59,243 bases of DNA from the NCBI RefSeq assembly GCF_000472925.1, contig NZ_AXAS01000055.1, positions 1 to 59,243 of the forward strand. The letters are read 5' to 3'. Below are positions 34,264 through 43,961 of this stretch, piece after piece. The first letter of the stretch is position 1; every line of letters starts with the position of its first letter. The DNA comes from Bradyrhizobium sp. Ec3.3 (GTDB taxonomy: Bacteria > Pseudomonadota > Alphaproteobacteria > Rhizobiales > Xanthobacteraceae). Below the pieces are notes generated by a model. The model ran no database searches. It was not told the origin of the DNA and saw only the letters and a program-made list of their open reading frames with translations. The position numbers were made by a program, and so were the translations under genes.

Positions 34264-35217
34264 TCATTCGAACTCCCTGCGATATACCGTAGGTGTCCAG
34301 CCGGTTGTTTTCCGAAACGCGGTGCTGAACGAGCTGGTTTGGGCATAGCCCAAGCTAAGCGCAATCTCCGTGATTGACGTCTTTCGATCCGCCAAAAGCA
34401 GCTTCGCGACCTCCATGCGCCGCCGCACTTGGTATTGATGCGCTGGAATCCCGAACGATTGTTTGAATGCTCGGCAAAAGTGATGCAGGCTGAGTCGAGC
34501 AAGTTCGGCGAGTGTCAGAAGGCACACCTGTTCCGCCAGATGCTCTTCAATGTAGTCAACGACTGCGCGCTTTTGCCAGCTGGCGAGCCCTCCACGACTC
34601 ACGGCCTGCTCACCGACTAACTCCTGGTCGACGCGAGCTAGTTCATGGGCAAGCACGCCAGAAAGCGCCTCCAGGTAAGGAGTATATTTGGTTTGGCCGC
34701 TCTCAATCGCGTTCTTCAACTTCGATGCCGTTTCCCAGACAAGAGAGTCCTCAAAGTACAATCTTGGCAGGAAACCAGCTCCGCCGCTGCCTGTTTTCTG
34801 AAGGGCCGCAGGATTCAGATAGAGAAACGTCACTCGAATGCATGCGCTAGCTTCATGCCGTTCACGATAGGCGCATCCGGCAGGCACGAAAGTGAGTTTA
34901 TGGACAAAACTTCGAAGCTGCGAACGTAGACCATCGATGGACGTTTCACCACTCTTCCGCATACCCTCGTTGTACAATGCGAGGAGATGGGTTGGTCCCT
35001 GGAAGCAAACCTCAATTTTGCTGCCGATCGGAACATGGACGCTTTCCGAAAACCACCAATGCCAGCCCATACCGAGACGCTTAACGGGCTCGGCAGGAGT
35101 TATCTTTACGGTCGAATGATGTGCGATGTCCTCGAGCGATTTCAGCACGTCCACATCAGCTCTCGGCCCAATCTGTGTCATGCCGGCAGAAACATCATCG
35201 ATACCCTCCCGGGGCAT
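34264..35217 (-). CDS. AraC family transcriptional regulator
   Basis: About 317 residues from the ATG at 35217; the frame stays open to 35334, so a longer start is possible. The C-terminal ~100 residues form the double HTH: LAELARLSLHHFCRAFKQSFGIPAHQYQVRRRMEVAKLLL, SITEIALSLGYAQTSSFSTAFRKTTGWTPTVYRR. The N-terminal part resembles cupin-type ligand-binding domains (RHEASACIRVTFLYLNP) without certainty. Copy 2 of the composite palindrome lies ~150 nt upstream. The hydrolase gene 40 nt downstream is a probable target. Confidence 0.9.
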   Translation of the reverse strand: MPREGIDDVSAGMTQIGPRADVDVLKSLEDIAHHSTVKITPAEPVKRLGMGWHWWFSESVHVPIGSKIEVCFQGPTHLLALYNEGMRKSGETSIDGLRSQLRSFVHKLTFVPAGCAYRERHEASACIRVTFLYLNPAALQKTGSGGAGFLPRLYFEDSLVWETASKLKNAIESGQTKYTPYLEALSGVLAHELARVDQELVGEQAVSRGGLASWQKRAVVDYIEEHLAEQVCLLTLAELARLSLHHFCRAFKQSFGIPAHQYQVRRRMEVAKLLLADRKTSITEIALSLGYAQTSSFSTAFRKTTGWTPTVYRREFE

Positions 35218-35342
35218 CACTCTGCCTTCACTTGAATTGGACGCGCACGTTGCCATTGCGATCATACTCCGAGAACAAATCCACCCAGTGCCGAATGGCA
35301 GCGCAAAGCGCCTCGGCACCATGCTGTCGGTCACCTACGTCC

Positions 35343-35385
35343 ACAATCTCTCGATTGTGATACCTAGGTCCATACGTTGGTATGG
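35343..35385 (-). promoter_or_regulatory. Composite palindromic motif, copy 2
   Basis: ACAATCTCTCG at 35343 and CCATACG-TT-GGTATGG at 35370-35385 (one mismatch in the palindrome), 27 nt apart as in the other copies. Lies upstream of the minus-strand AraC regulator. Confidence 0.65.
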
Positions 35386-35446
35386 GATCTTCTGCGATAG
35401 GCTGGTTCTGTTCTAAAGTCGCCGGAGGCCGCGGTGGGAGCCGCCA

Positions 35447-35944
35447 TCACCTCTCCAGATCGAGCGCCTCAGCTATCTGGGTAAGCGTCCGACGGATTTT
35501 GCCTCCAATTTCTGCATGAGGCTGCCGCGATGCATTTTGACTGTGATTTCGCTGATTGAAAGCTAACTGGCCACTTGCTTGTTCATGAGCCGAGACGTGA
35601 CCGCATCAAGCAGATTTTGACCCCTTATGGGTTTGGTGAGGAAATCTACCGCACCCTACTTCAAGGCTCTCACGGTCATTGGAATGTCACCAAAGCCGGT
35701 CATCAGACGACGGGGAGCCTAGCGTTGATGCTTTCGAGATGCCCTTGTAGCTCCAGGCCGCTCGTGCCCGGCAACCTGACGTCTAACACCAGATATGCTG
35801 GTACGTTAGGTAACTCGACTTTGAGGAAATCCGAGGCAGATCCGTATAAGGCGACTTGATAGCCCATAGACCGAAGCAAGTCCCAAGAGACTCCAGAACC
35901 GGCATGACGGCGTCGACGACGTGAACACAGACCGAAGACAGCAT
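35447..35944 (-). pseudogene. Degenerate copy of FixJ-type response regulator
   Basis: Aligned by eye with the intact regulator at 38171-38785: CVHVVDAVMPVLESLG (frameshift) then DLLRSMGYQVALYGSASDFLK and YLVLDVRLPGTSGLELQGHL, then further breaks. Roughly 120 bp between the receiver and HTH parts are deleted, around 35600. Its ATG overlaps the stop of the upstream kinase gene (TAATG), showing that it was once translationally coupled to that kinase. Now non-functional. Confidence 0.85.
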
Positions 35945-37593
35945 TACTGTTTGCTTCTTGACATCCGACTTGATTTGCAGAGCGGGAGAACGAAAGCGAA
36001 AGTCGTGCCATGCCTCTTGGTTTCTTCCACCCATAGACGCCCTCCATGGACGTTTACAATCTTGCGGCAGATCGAAAGACCCAGGCCGAGACCACTTCCC
36101 TTTGTGGTGTACAGCGCATCGAATAGGCGATCTCTATTCGCGGGATCAATGCCTTGGCCAGTGTCTGTGATTGTTACGGAGACATGATCGTTTGTCCCTC
36201 TTGACGAGGCAGTCAGAACACGGCTCCTTCCCTCAACGCCAGACATCGCTTCAACTGCATTGCGGACGAGGTTGAGGACGACCTGCTGAAGTTGAACTCG
36301 GTCCGCCTCGATATTTGGCAATGATCTGTCAAAGTCAGTACGGAGCGTGACGCTGGCGCGTTCAAGCTCTCTCTTTGACAACCGAAGGACCTCTTCAATT
36401 GCTTCGTTGATGTCAATGTTGGCGAAATTTAGCGGCGCATCCCGTACCAATGACCTCAGGCCAGTGATTACATCCGTCGCGCGGCGACCTTGTTCGATGA
36501 TGCGCATGGCGGACTTGCGGGCCTCATCCGGTTCGACGGGATTTCGCTCGAGCCATCGGAGGCAGGCCTCTGCGCTCATGATGATTCCAGTCAAAGGCTG
36601 ATTGATCTCGTGAATAATGGAGCCTGCGAGTTCGCCAACTGATGCGAGGCGTACGGCTCGCGCAAGCTCATTCCGCGTATCCGTAAGTGCCTGTTCCGCG
36701 GCCTTTCGGTCGGTGATGTCGGAGATAATTCCTTCCAATTCGACATCGCCGCTTGGCCCAAGGTCGAATTGTCCGACGGCGACGACGTGCAGCATCGTGC
36801 CGTCTCTATGAACAACTCTGTATTCGTGACTGAAAGGGGACTTGGTACTGACCGCCTTCGTAAGCGCCTCTTCCAAGGCAGGATAGTCATTAGGATGAAC
36901 GCGGCTTTTGAAGACCTCGAACGGCACCGGATTAATTTCGAGGTCGATATCGAACATGCGGTAGCATTCGCGCGAGGCTCGAGAGAGTAGGGTCCGCGTG
37001 TTCCACCGATAGCTGCCCATGCGGCCGATCTGCTGACCCTTGACCATCCACATGTTGGTCTCACGTAGGGCCTCAAAAAGCCGTACGGATTCGAAGGAGA
37101 CGGCTGCCTGCGAAGCAAGCATGGACATCACCCAGACGCACCTTGGCGTAAAGATCTGCTCGTCTCGCCCTGATTCGAGATAGAGGACGCCAATCGTCCA
37201 CTCCTGATGAACCAGGGGCAAGCACAATTGGGTTATGTTTCGAGGCGGCGGCTCCTCGGGATTGATGAGCGCCGAATCTTTCCGTGTCGCTTGCCTTATG
37301 ACGGTTTCTTGCCGGCTAAGGACCCTTTCGCTGAGGTCCGCCGGCAATCGGAGTTCGGTAGCGAGAGGATGCGATACGAAGAACTTGGCTCTTTCGCGAG
37401 GAAAGCTTGCGTCCGCCTTGGCGAGTAATTCACCTCCTTCGCTAAGCAGAATGCCACCCCTAGCGGCCCCAGAATAGCCAAGGGCTTGTCTAAGGAGAGC
37501 CTTGGCCAAACCTTGGTAGCTAACCTCTTTCGAGATTATCTGAAACGCTTCGGCGATCAGCTGTAGCTGATGCGTTTCGCTCCCGAGCCTCAT
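35944..37593 (-). CDS. GAF-PAS hybrid-type sensor histidine kinase
   Basis: About 549 residues from the ATG at 37593 (MRLGSETHQ). GAF domain ~10-180 (ITQLCLPLVHQEWTIGVLYLES), PAS/PAC ~195-300 (GSYRWNTRTLL, EYRVVHRDGTMLHVVAVG, ISDITDRKAAEQAL), HisKA with His ~327 (GSIIHEINQPLTGIIMSAEACL) and HATPase ~410-540 (LQQVVLNLVRNAVEAMSG, DTGQGIDPANRDRLFDALYTTKGSGLGLGLSICR). Cytoplasmic, no membrane helices. The C-terminal half closely resembles that of the giant kinase at 43962. Its own adjacent regulator has decayed, but an intact near-copy is encoded upstream at 38171-38785. Confidence 0.9.
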   Translation of the reverse strand: MRLGSETHQLQLIAEAFQIISKEVSYQGLAKALLRQALGYSGAARGGILLSEGGELLAKADASFPRERAKFFVSHPLATELRLPADLSERVLSRQETVIRQATRKDSALINPEEPPPRNITQLCLPLVHQEWTIGVLYLESGRDEQIFTPRCVWVMSMLASQAAVSFESVRLFEALRETNMWMVKGQQIGRMGSYRWNTRTLLSRASRECYRMFDIDLEINPVPFEVFKSRVHPNDYPALEEALTKAVSTKSPFSHEYRVVHRDGTMLHVVAVGQFDLGPSGDVELEGIISDITDRKAAEQALTDTRNELARAVRLASVGELAGSIIHEINQPLTGIIMSAEACLRWLERNPVEPDEARKSAMRIIEQGRRATDVITGLRSLVRDAPLNFANIDINEAIEEVLRLSKRELERASVTLRTDFDRSLPNIEADRVQLQQVVLNLVRNAVEAMSGVEGRSRVLTASSRGTNDHVSVTITDTGQGIDPANRDRLFDALYTTKGSGLGLGLSICRKIVNVHGGRLWVEETKRHGTTFAFVLPLCKSSRMSRSKQ

Positions 37594-38170
37594 AGCGTTA
37601 CCCCGAGTGGCGAAGAAGGCGCCCGGCGCCCTTGGTGTGCCATCATGCGCATACCGCACGCTGACACATCAATGGAGACTTGTCGGCTTGGTGGTATCCT
37701 CGCCTCTCATGCTGAGCGCGCCAGAATGTGCGTGCATGCATAAGAATCCCTGCTTTAGCGACGATTTCCAGATGTAGCCATCGATTCGCGGAGGCGAGAC
37801 CTTCTGACCGACATGAGCACCGGGTTGCCGAGGGTTTCTACGTCCACCCACATTCCATCCTCGACGATCCTGCCCCCCGGCAGCCTGCGAGCTCACCACC
37901 AGTTACCCAGTTTATATGTAAAGGGAACCGTTGTCGCGCCGGTGGTGAAAGTTCCCCATAGGCGAGTTCCGTCTGGATTTCACCAGTGAGGAGAGCAGCG
38001 GTTCGGATTATTGCCAGCGTCGCTTTAGCCACAGCTAGTGCGTGAGTGCCTGGCATCTCTCCAGCATTCATATCAACTTTGCTGGGGGCGTGCCCTCAGT
38101 AAGCTTTTCCGCTCAGAGGGCGCCATGACCTTCGGTAGGCGAGCTCAGTTCTGAGATTGGGCCGCCGGTC
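37594..38170. other. Intergenic between duplicated cassettes, no gene recognised
   Basis: Contains a minus-strand frame of ~77 codons (37838-38071) without recognisable motif. Presumably carries the kinase promoter. Confidence 0.35.
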
Positions 38171-38785
38171 TCATCGATCCAGGTCGAGCGCCTCTGCCAT
38201 CCGTGTAAGCATCGCCACGGATTTGGCTCCTAATTTCCGCATGACGCTGCCGCGATGCATTTTGACGGTGACCTCGCTGATTGAAAGCTCACTCGCAACT
38301 TGCTTGTTCATGAGCCCTGACGTGACCAGCGCCATCACTTGCCGCTCACGAGCGGTCAAGCGCGCATACTTCTCCCGGAGCTGAGCAGTCTCTGCGATAT
38401 CCTGACGTCGGCCCTCGTCCATTCGGATCGCAGCTGCGACCGCATGCAGCAAATCTTGATACCGTATGGGTTTGGTGAGGAAATCTACCGCTCCCAACTT
38501 CATGGCTCTCACGGTCATTGGAATGTCGCCGAAGCCGGTCATCAAAATGACCGGCAGCCTCACGTTCATGCTTGCGAGATACTCCTGCAGCTCCAAGCCG
38601 CTCGTGCCCGGCAACCTGACGTCTAGCACCAAACACGAAGGTGCATCAGGCAATTCGGCTTTGAGGAAATCCGAGGCAGATCCGTATAAAGCGACCTGAT
38701 AGCCCAAAGACCGGAGCAGGTCGCCAAGAGACTCAAGAACCGTCTCGTCGTCGTCGACGACATGAACACAACCCGAAGACGGCAT
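38171..38785 (-). CDS. FixJ/NarL-type response regulator
   Basis: 204 residues with full receiver (VHVVDDDETVLESLGDLL, phospho-Asp in CLVLDVRLPGTSG, VDFLTKPIRYQDLL) and C-terminal LuxR-type HTH (LTARERQVMALVTSGLMNKQVA, SEVTVKMHRGSVMRKLGAKS). The first ATG after the upstream stop is at 38785. It is preceded directly by the last ~30 codons of a vanished kinase gene, so it is the surviving regulator of a duplicated kinase-regulator cassette and likely partner of the kinase at 35944-37593. DNA sites could be the three palindromic motifs in this window (inference). Confidence 0.92.
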   Translation of the reverse strand: MPSSGCVHVVDDDETVLESLGDLLRSLGYQVALYGSASDFLKAELPDAPSCLVLDVRLPGTSGLELQEYLASMNVRLPVILMTGFGDIPMTVRAMKLGAVDFLTKPIRYQDLLHAVAAAIRMDEGRRQDIAETAQLREKYARLTARERQVMALVTSGLMNKQVASELSISEVTVKMHRGSVMRKLGAKSVAMLTRMAEALDLDR

Positions 38786-38787
38786 TC

Positions 38788-38893
38788 TCAATTGCCTCCT
38801 GACATCTGAATCAGTTTGCAGAGCGGGAGAACGAATGCGAATGCCGTGCCATGCCTCTTGGTTTCTTCCACCCATTGACGCCTCCTTGCGCGG
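38788..38893 (-). pseudogene. C-terminal remnant of a second histidine kinase
   Basis: Reads WVEETKRHGTAFAFVLPLCKL and a stop 2 nt before the regulator ATG. This is nearly identical to the C terminus of the kinase at 35944-37593 (WVEETKRHGTTFAFVLPLCKS). Similarity fades upstream of GGAGG near 38893. It shows that a kinase once preceded the intact regulator. Confidence 0.85.
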
Positions 38894-39247
38894 CGGATGG
38901 CAGCAACCTTTTTAGAACGAGCGTCACCGGGCCGAAGCGACCCGCCAACTTACGCCGGATATGTAACCGGAATTTCCCGATTTGACAAGTTACCATCTTT
39001 GCACGCTCCGAACCGATCGGCCGACTGCGATCGCAAAGCCGCCGCCACGCGCTTGAAAGTTAGGACATCGCGATTGTCCATGACAGGACGGCAGGCGTGA
39101 TCAAACGACCAGTTCAGCGCGTGAATACGGGCTTTCGCGCACGCGTCGGCTGCTCTGCTTGAACTCGGCGATCGTCTGGCAGCCGGCGAACGCATGGAAC
39201 CTCACCGTCAAAGCAAAGCGGGCTGCAAGGCAGCACGGTCCCCGCCG
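38894..39247. other. Intergenic, nothing recognised
   Basis: Lies between the kinase remnant and the DUF417 gene; the regulator's present promoter may be here. Confidence 0.35.
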
Positions 39248-39808
39248 CTACCTTGCTGCGGCCTCTTCCGGTAGGTCCGAGCAACTCTTGTCGGACCGCG
39301 AATTCTTATTGGCGACACGAGCCACGTCCTGCTTCAAGAGATAGAGCGACACGGCGAGCAGGACGACGTCCTTCATCAGGAAGGGGATATTGCCCGTCAT
39401 CGCCGGAAATCCACCGGCCGCAGCGTCCCAGCCATCCGGCATGAAGGGAATGATGGTGACGGTCGCGATAAAAGTCGCGGTCGAGCCGACAGCACCGAGA
39501 ATGCCTAGCCGCTTCTGCCAAAATCCTGCGAACAGTAAGGCGCCGAAGGTCCACTCGCAGACGCCCAGGAACCAACTGGCTCCTTGGTGTCCGAAGACTG
39601 GATAAAGCCAGCTGATCAGCGGGCCGTTGCTGATAAACGGCACAAGGCGATCAGCCTCATACGCCCACCACTTCTGATAACCGAAGAAGAAAAACATGAT
39701 CACCATCGAGCCGCGAACGATGTGATAGTCGAGGTCCGTCGCTAGCAACCCGGACCTGCGCAAGATACCGATACTCGGATTCGCCGTGGCGTTGATAAGC
39801 GTATTCAT
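39248..39808 (-). CDS. DUF417 (YkgB-like) membrane protein
   Basis: 186 residues with four hydrophobic helices. Conserved blocks are FFFFGYQKWWAYEADRLVPFISNGPLISWLYPVFG, ASWFLGVCEWTFGALLFAGF, TATFIATVTIIPFMPDGW and FLMKDVVLLAVSLYLLK. DUF417 is related to DoxX-type proteins; E. coli YkgB/RclC belongs here and is linked to reactive-chlorine resistance. Divergent from a paralogue at 40351-40878, with copy 3 of the palindromic motif ~200 nt upstream of this gene. Confidence 0.87.
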   Translation of the reverse strand: MNTLINATANPSIGILRRSGLLATDLDYHIVRGSMVIMFFFFGYQKWWAYEADRLVPFISNGPLISWLYPVFGHQGASWFLGVCEWTFGALLFAGFWQKRLGILGAVGSTATFIATVTIIPFMPDGWDAAAGGFPAMTGNIPFLMKDVVLLAVSLYLLKQDVARVANKNSRSDKSCSDLPEEAAAR

Positions 39809-39998
39809 GGGGATGACCCTGGTTGCGATCCCCGTACTTGTGGTTCAAGCAACTGTGGAAGGCGATCTCGGTGACGTCGATTCGACTAGCGTCGTTGGTG
39901 AGCGAAACAACAAAAGCAAGACCGACGTCGACCAGTTGTGCACCTCGAGTGACGGCGCGCACGCATCGTCGACACCATGCGATCGGCGGTTTACACCT

Positions 39999-40041
39999 AC
40001 AATCTCTCAGTAGTGATACCTCGAGCCATACCTTGGTATGG
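39999..40041 (-). promoter_or_regulatory. Composite palindromic motif, copy 3
   Basis: ACAATCTCTCAG at 39999 and the perfect palindrome CCATACC-TT-GGTATGG at 40026-40041, spaced 27 nt. It lies in the 542-nt region between two divergent DUF417 genes, in the same orientation relative to the minus-strand gene as the other copies. Confidence 0.7.
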
Positions 40042-40350
40042 GTCTTCGAGGGAGGGCAGACACCTAAATTTCGCAGGCGAGCGAGAAGAGCCTCCAACCT
40101 GCACTTTTGTCGATCCTAATGAATCTCGCCGAATCTGAGAAGGTCGGGATCGGGTCGCGTCTCGTGCGTCGATGAGCGCGCATTGAAACTGCGCAAGAAT
40201 GAGAAACTCGCGATAACGGACACGGAGCGCCTCTCTGAAGGCTCTGTTAATGCTTCGTAGTGTGAACACCATCACCAGCGTTCGCAGCATCAAAAGTGAG
40301 CCTGCGTTGTAGCTGCTCATCAGATCTTACAGCGCGATTGGAGCACCTGA

Positions 40351-40878
40351 ATGGACGCACTTATAGCGAAAATGTCAAAGCTCGATATCGTCCAAAGTGA
40401 TTTTGATTATCACTTCACGCGCGCGACGATGATCATCGTTTTCTTCGTTTTCGGCTGTCAGAAATGGTTCGACTATGAGGCGCATGCTTTGATCCCGTTC
40501 ATCAGTCACGGGCCATTGATCTTTTGGCTCTACCCCGTCTTTGGCATACGCGGGGCCGCTTTCTTTCTTGGCAGCGCAGAGTGGCTGATCGCCACACTTC
40601 TGCTCCTAGGTTTTTGGAACAAGAAGTTCGCCACGTTCGGTTCGTTAGGTTCGTGCGCGACCTACGTGGCAACGGTCACGATAATCCCGTTCTTCCCGGA
40701 CGCCTGGGCGGCACCTGCCGGAGGCTTTCCCGCCGCAACGCTACCGTTCCTCTTTCTGATGAAGGACATCGTGCTGCTTGCTGCGTCAGTCTATCTGCTC
40801 AAGCGGGATATTCTGCGCGCGGCTGCTGCCGAACGAGTGCCTTTGACGGAGATTGCCCAGCGAGAAGCGACCCAATAG
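40351..40878 (+). CDS. DUF417 (YkgB-like) membrane protein
   Basis: 175 residues, four predicted helices, close paralogue of the divergent gene: FFVFGCQKWFDYEAHALIPFISHGPLIFWLYPVFG, AAFFLGSAEWLIATLLLLGF, CATYVATVTIIPFFPDAW, FLMKDIVLLAASVYLLKRD. GGAG lies 8 nt before the ATG. Together with 39248-39808 and 57439-57936 the window encodes three family members. Confidence 0.88.
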   Translation: MDALIAKMSKLDIVQSDFDYHFTRATMIIVFFVFGCQKWFDYEAHALIPFISHGPLIFWLYPVFGIRGAAFFLGSAEWLIATLLLLGFWNKKFATFGSLGSCATYVATVTIIPFFPDAWAAPAGGFPAATLPFLFLMKDIVLLAASVYLLKRDILRAAAAERVPLTEIAQREATQ

Positions 40879-41023
40879 GAATTCGTCTTTAATTGACGAA
40901 GCCAAGCGATCGAAGTCTCCGATCATCATTGGCGGTTGGGCTGCTTTTTCGCCTTCACCTCAATCGTCCCAGACGTCCCGGCCGTGGACGCACCGACAAC
41001 CCAGCATTGTGGGGGATCGCGTC

Positions 41024-42348
41024 TTAACCAGCAGGAATCATAAACTGAAACAGGGCCCCGTTCGGCTCGCACCCGGTCGCCCACAAGCGGCCTCCATGCG
41101 CTTCGATGATCGAACGACAGATCGCCAAACCCATTCCCATCCCGTCGGCCCTTGTCGTGTAGAAGGGTTCAAAGACTCGCAGGAGGGTCTCTGGAGACAA
41201 CCCCGAGCCAGTATCGCGAACACTGATGCGCACCCCTTCACCCGAGGCATTTTCAGTACTGATTTGTAACTCGCGGCAACCGACATCTATGCCGCTCATC
41301 GCCTGAATAGCGTTTACGATCAGGTTTAGTATGACCTGCTGCAATTGGAGGCGATCTCCTTGGACACGAGGCAAAGAGGGCTCGAGCCGAGTACTCATTG
41401 ACACTCCGTGCTTGACGGCCTCGCCATGGGTCAGCACAACCACTTCTTGAACCGCCCCATTGATATCCAAGGGCTCCTTCCGTGACGTCTGCTTCTTGGT
41501 GAGGCCTTGTAGGCCCCTTATGATATCGCCGCCACGTAGGGCCCCTTCGACGGCCCTCTCGATGGAACGCTTTGCCTCTTCGAGGCCAGGCGGCTGCCTA
41601 GCAAGCCATCGCAAGCCAGCGTCTCCGCTAGCCACAACTGCGGTCAATGGCTGCTTAAGTTCGTGGGCAATCGACGCGGTGAGCTGTCCAAGATGGCAAC
41701 GCGATTCGCATGTGCGAGCTCATTCTGCACCTCTCGATACTGGCGCTCGCGACGGGTGCTCTCCAAGACAATAGACGCCTGCGCGGCGAAGTCGGTGAAC
41801 AAGGCAATCTGATTGTCGGTGTACGGCCGCACTCCCGTCCGCCCCAGATTGATGGTTCCGATGAGCTCATCATCCTTGAACATCGGCACGACTAGCATGG
41901 TTCGAACGCCAATCAGGTCGACCATGCCCCGAATGTGAGGCTCACCCCGATGATAGGTCTCGAGTTCAGCAAGGTCGGGGACGTGGCTTGGTCGCCTGCT
42001 TGCAGCCACGCTACTAACATAGCTGCTGTAATCCGCGAGCTCGGGTATCTTCCACCGCTTGAGGAGGTCGAGGTTTCCTCTGATCGCAACGAGACGGAAG
42101 CCGTCTTTCTCGAAGAGACGCAAGCTGCCAAGGTCACCTCTGCAGAGCCGCGTGGCACTGTCCAGGATAGCGTCGAATATGGGCTGCAGATCATTTGGGG
42201 AGTTGGCAATGGCGCGGAGGACTTCCGATATCGCCGCCTGCTGCGCAACGAGTTCGGTTACCTGCTCTTCCAGCTTAGAGCGGGACGACGCTGGTGGATG
42301 TGTCCCCCGCCTCCCGGCAAGTCGTCTCGTACGTGCGGATCGCTTCAT
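41024..42348 (-). pseudogene. GAF sensor histidine kinase broken by one missing base
   Basis: First frame (from 42348) holds a coiled-coil-like start (LEEQVTELVAQQAAISEVLRAI), then a GAF domain (MLVVPMFKDDELIGTINLGR, LFTDFAAQASIVLES) up to HANRVAIL. Adding one G near 41688 restores ILGQLTASIAHELKQPLTAVV, joining directly to the second frame with HisKA and HATPase (LQQVILNLIVNAIQAMSG, DTGSGLSPETLLRVFEPFYTTRADGMGMGLAICRSII). As written, the kinase is split and inactive. A single-base sequencing error would give an intact ~440-residue kinase. Confidence 0.88.
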
Positions 42349-42607
42349 CGCTCCGTGTTGGCTATCTCGAGCATGGTACTATAGCTGCAGTACATGCAAT
42401 TATAATCACATAGGCCACACTTAGCGAAGCTCGCATGAAAGCGCGGCGGTTAAAACTCTCTAGCGGCCTATCAGGGCGTTCAGAACGAATGTCATTTCAA
42501 CGTCGGAGCGGCCAATCACCATATTATAATTTCAGCACCATGAGCACCCTCAGGTGTCCCGGAATAGGGTCCTCCCCGCTGGGGCTTTCAGCCGAGTGTC
42601 TTGCTGA

Positions 42608-43310
42608 TTAACTCTGCCATATGTATCGCGCGATAAGTTGGTCGGCTACGTGGTTCAGGTCGTCGCCAACGATCTGCGGTTGAGGACCGACTCCCAGAGC
42701 ATGATTGCCGACGCGCTTGACCAGCGCAGCCTCCCAACCGGCCGCTACCGCGCCAAGCGTATCCCAAGTATGGCAGGCGATAAGACAGAGCTGGGAAGGG
42801 TCGACCCCAAGCTCTTTCGAGACGTAAGCATATGTCAGCGGTGACGGCTTATATTGCTTGACGCTATCCACACTGTCTCAAAGAAGCTGGCAATGCCGCC
42901 ATACTCGAGCTGGCGGGTTTGAACTTCGACTCGATTGTTTGTCAACGTGAACAGCCGGAAACCTGCAATGCGCAGTTTCCGTAGCGCGGCTGGGACCTCC
43001 GCATAAGGCGGCATTGTTGAAAATTTTGCTCAAGCTCTTTTTTGTCCGCATCATCAATCTTGATTCCTTGCGCATCCGCCAGCATCCTCATTACAGCAGA
43101 GCCAATATCCGTGAACGGCACGTACGAGCCGGCCACGGTCAGAGCCAGGGAATACATGATGACGTTAGCGAACCAGAGGCGCATGTCTCTCTTGTCGCCA
43201 AAAATGCGCTCAAAGATTGGCTCCATTGTTTGAAGATCGAGAAGCGTCTCATTGACGTCGAAGACGATCAGTGGAGCGGCCGGCAAGTTGGGTTCCGATC
43301 TTATTTCCAT
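42608..43310 (-). pseudogene. Haloacid dehalogenase (HAD, type II) pseudogene
   Basis: From ATG 43310: APLIVFDVNETLLDLQTMEP carries the nucleophilic Asp of HAD motif I, followed by WFANVIMYSLALTVAGSYVPF. A frame change near 43018 leads to MPPYAEVPAALRKLRIAGF and LFTLTNNRVEVQTRQLEYG (motif II). Another near 42870 leads to YKPSPLTYAYVSKELGV (motif III Lys) and LIACHTWDTLGAVAAGWEAALVKR. Order and motifs are those of 2-haloacid dehalogenases. At least two frameshifts make it non-functional. Confidence 0.87.
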
Positions 43311-43349
43311 CTGCGCTCTCGTTTTGATATGGTAACCTGACTGGCGCAC

Positions 43350-43961
43350 CTTTCACCTGGTTAAGCGCTCCAGCAGACCGTCCGCTGTAATCAATTCGTA
43401 GATCGGGCTGGTTTCGTTACAAGCGCGCAAAAAAATTCCTTGCCCGCGGGACTGCCGCTTTCCGATGGGATTTGTCGTGGTGACTTTTCCACTACAGGTA
43501 ACGTCCGATCGTTCTCGTCAACCGGTGGGCTTCCTTGATCGAAATTTTCTCCTAGGTGTAACCGGTTTGATGGCACGTCCGAATATTGCTGTGAGCCAAT
43601 TAAAGCAGGGGCTGTCGAAGGAAGTCCATTAAGAGACAAAAACCGGATTGAGATTTGTCGACGTGAGCGGTTGGCAGGAGCGGCGTGTTTCGCTTTCGGC
43701 GAGTCATGTTCCAGCCCGACGGTCAGCTTCGACCATCTTCCGTAGACACTACGGCGATCATCCAACCGCCGTACCGATGACGACTGTGGTAAGATAATCT
43801 TCAAGGGGTTACGCTGACCGACCAGGGTGAACAAAAGGCCGTTTCCCAGCCGAGCGGCCGGCCGGACTCCGGCAGATGGAATTGTCCTGTCGAGCCCTAA
43901 CCTTGGCCCGATTGCCGAAGCGCTATCCCTCCCCCGATCCGCAAGGAAGGGAGCCCGATCA
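43350..43961. other. Upstream region of the giant kinase, no gene recognised
   Basis: About 600 nt without a credible gene. A minus-strand frame at 43391-44017 has no motif and overlaps the giant kinase start. Confidence 0.4.

Noticed and set aside
42371..42396. Imperfect inverted repeat CATGGTACT...AGTACATG upstream of the split kinase
   Set aside because: Arms are short and one base out of register, with no second copy seen.
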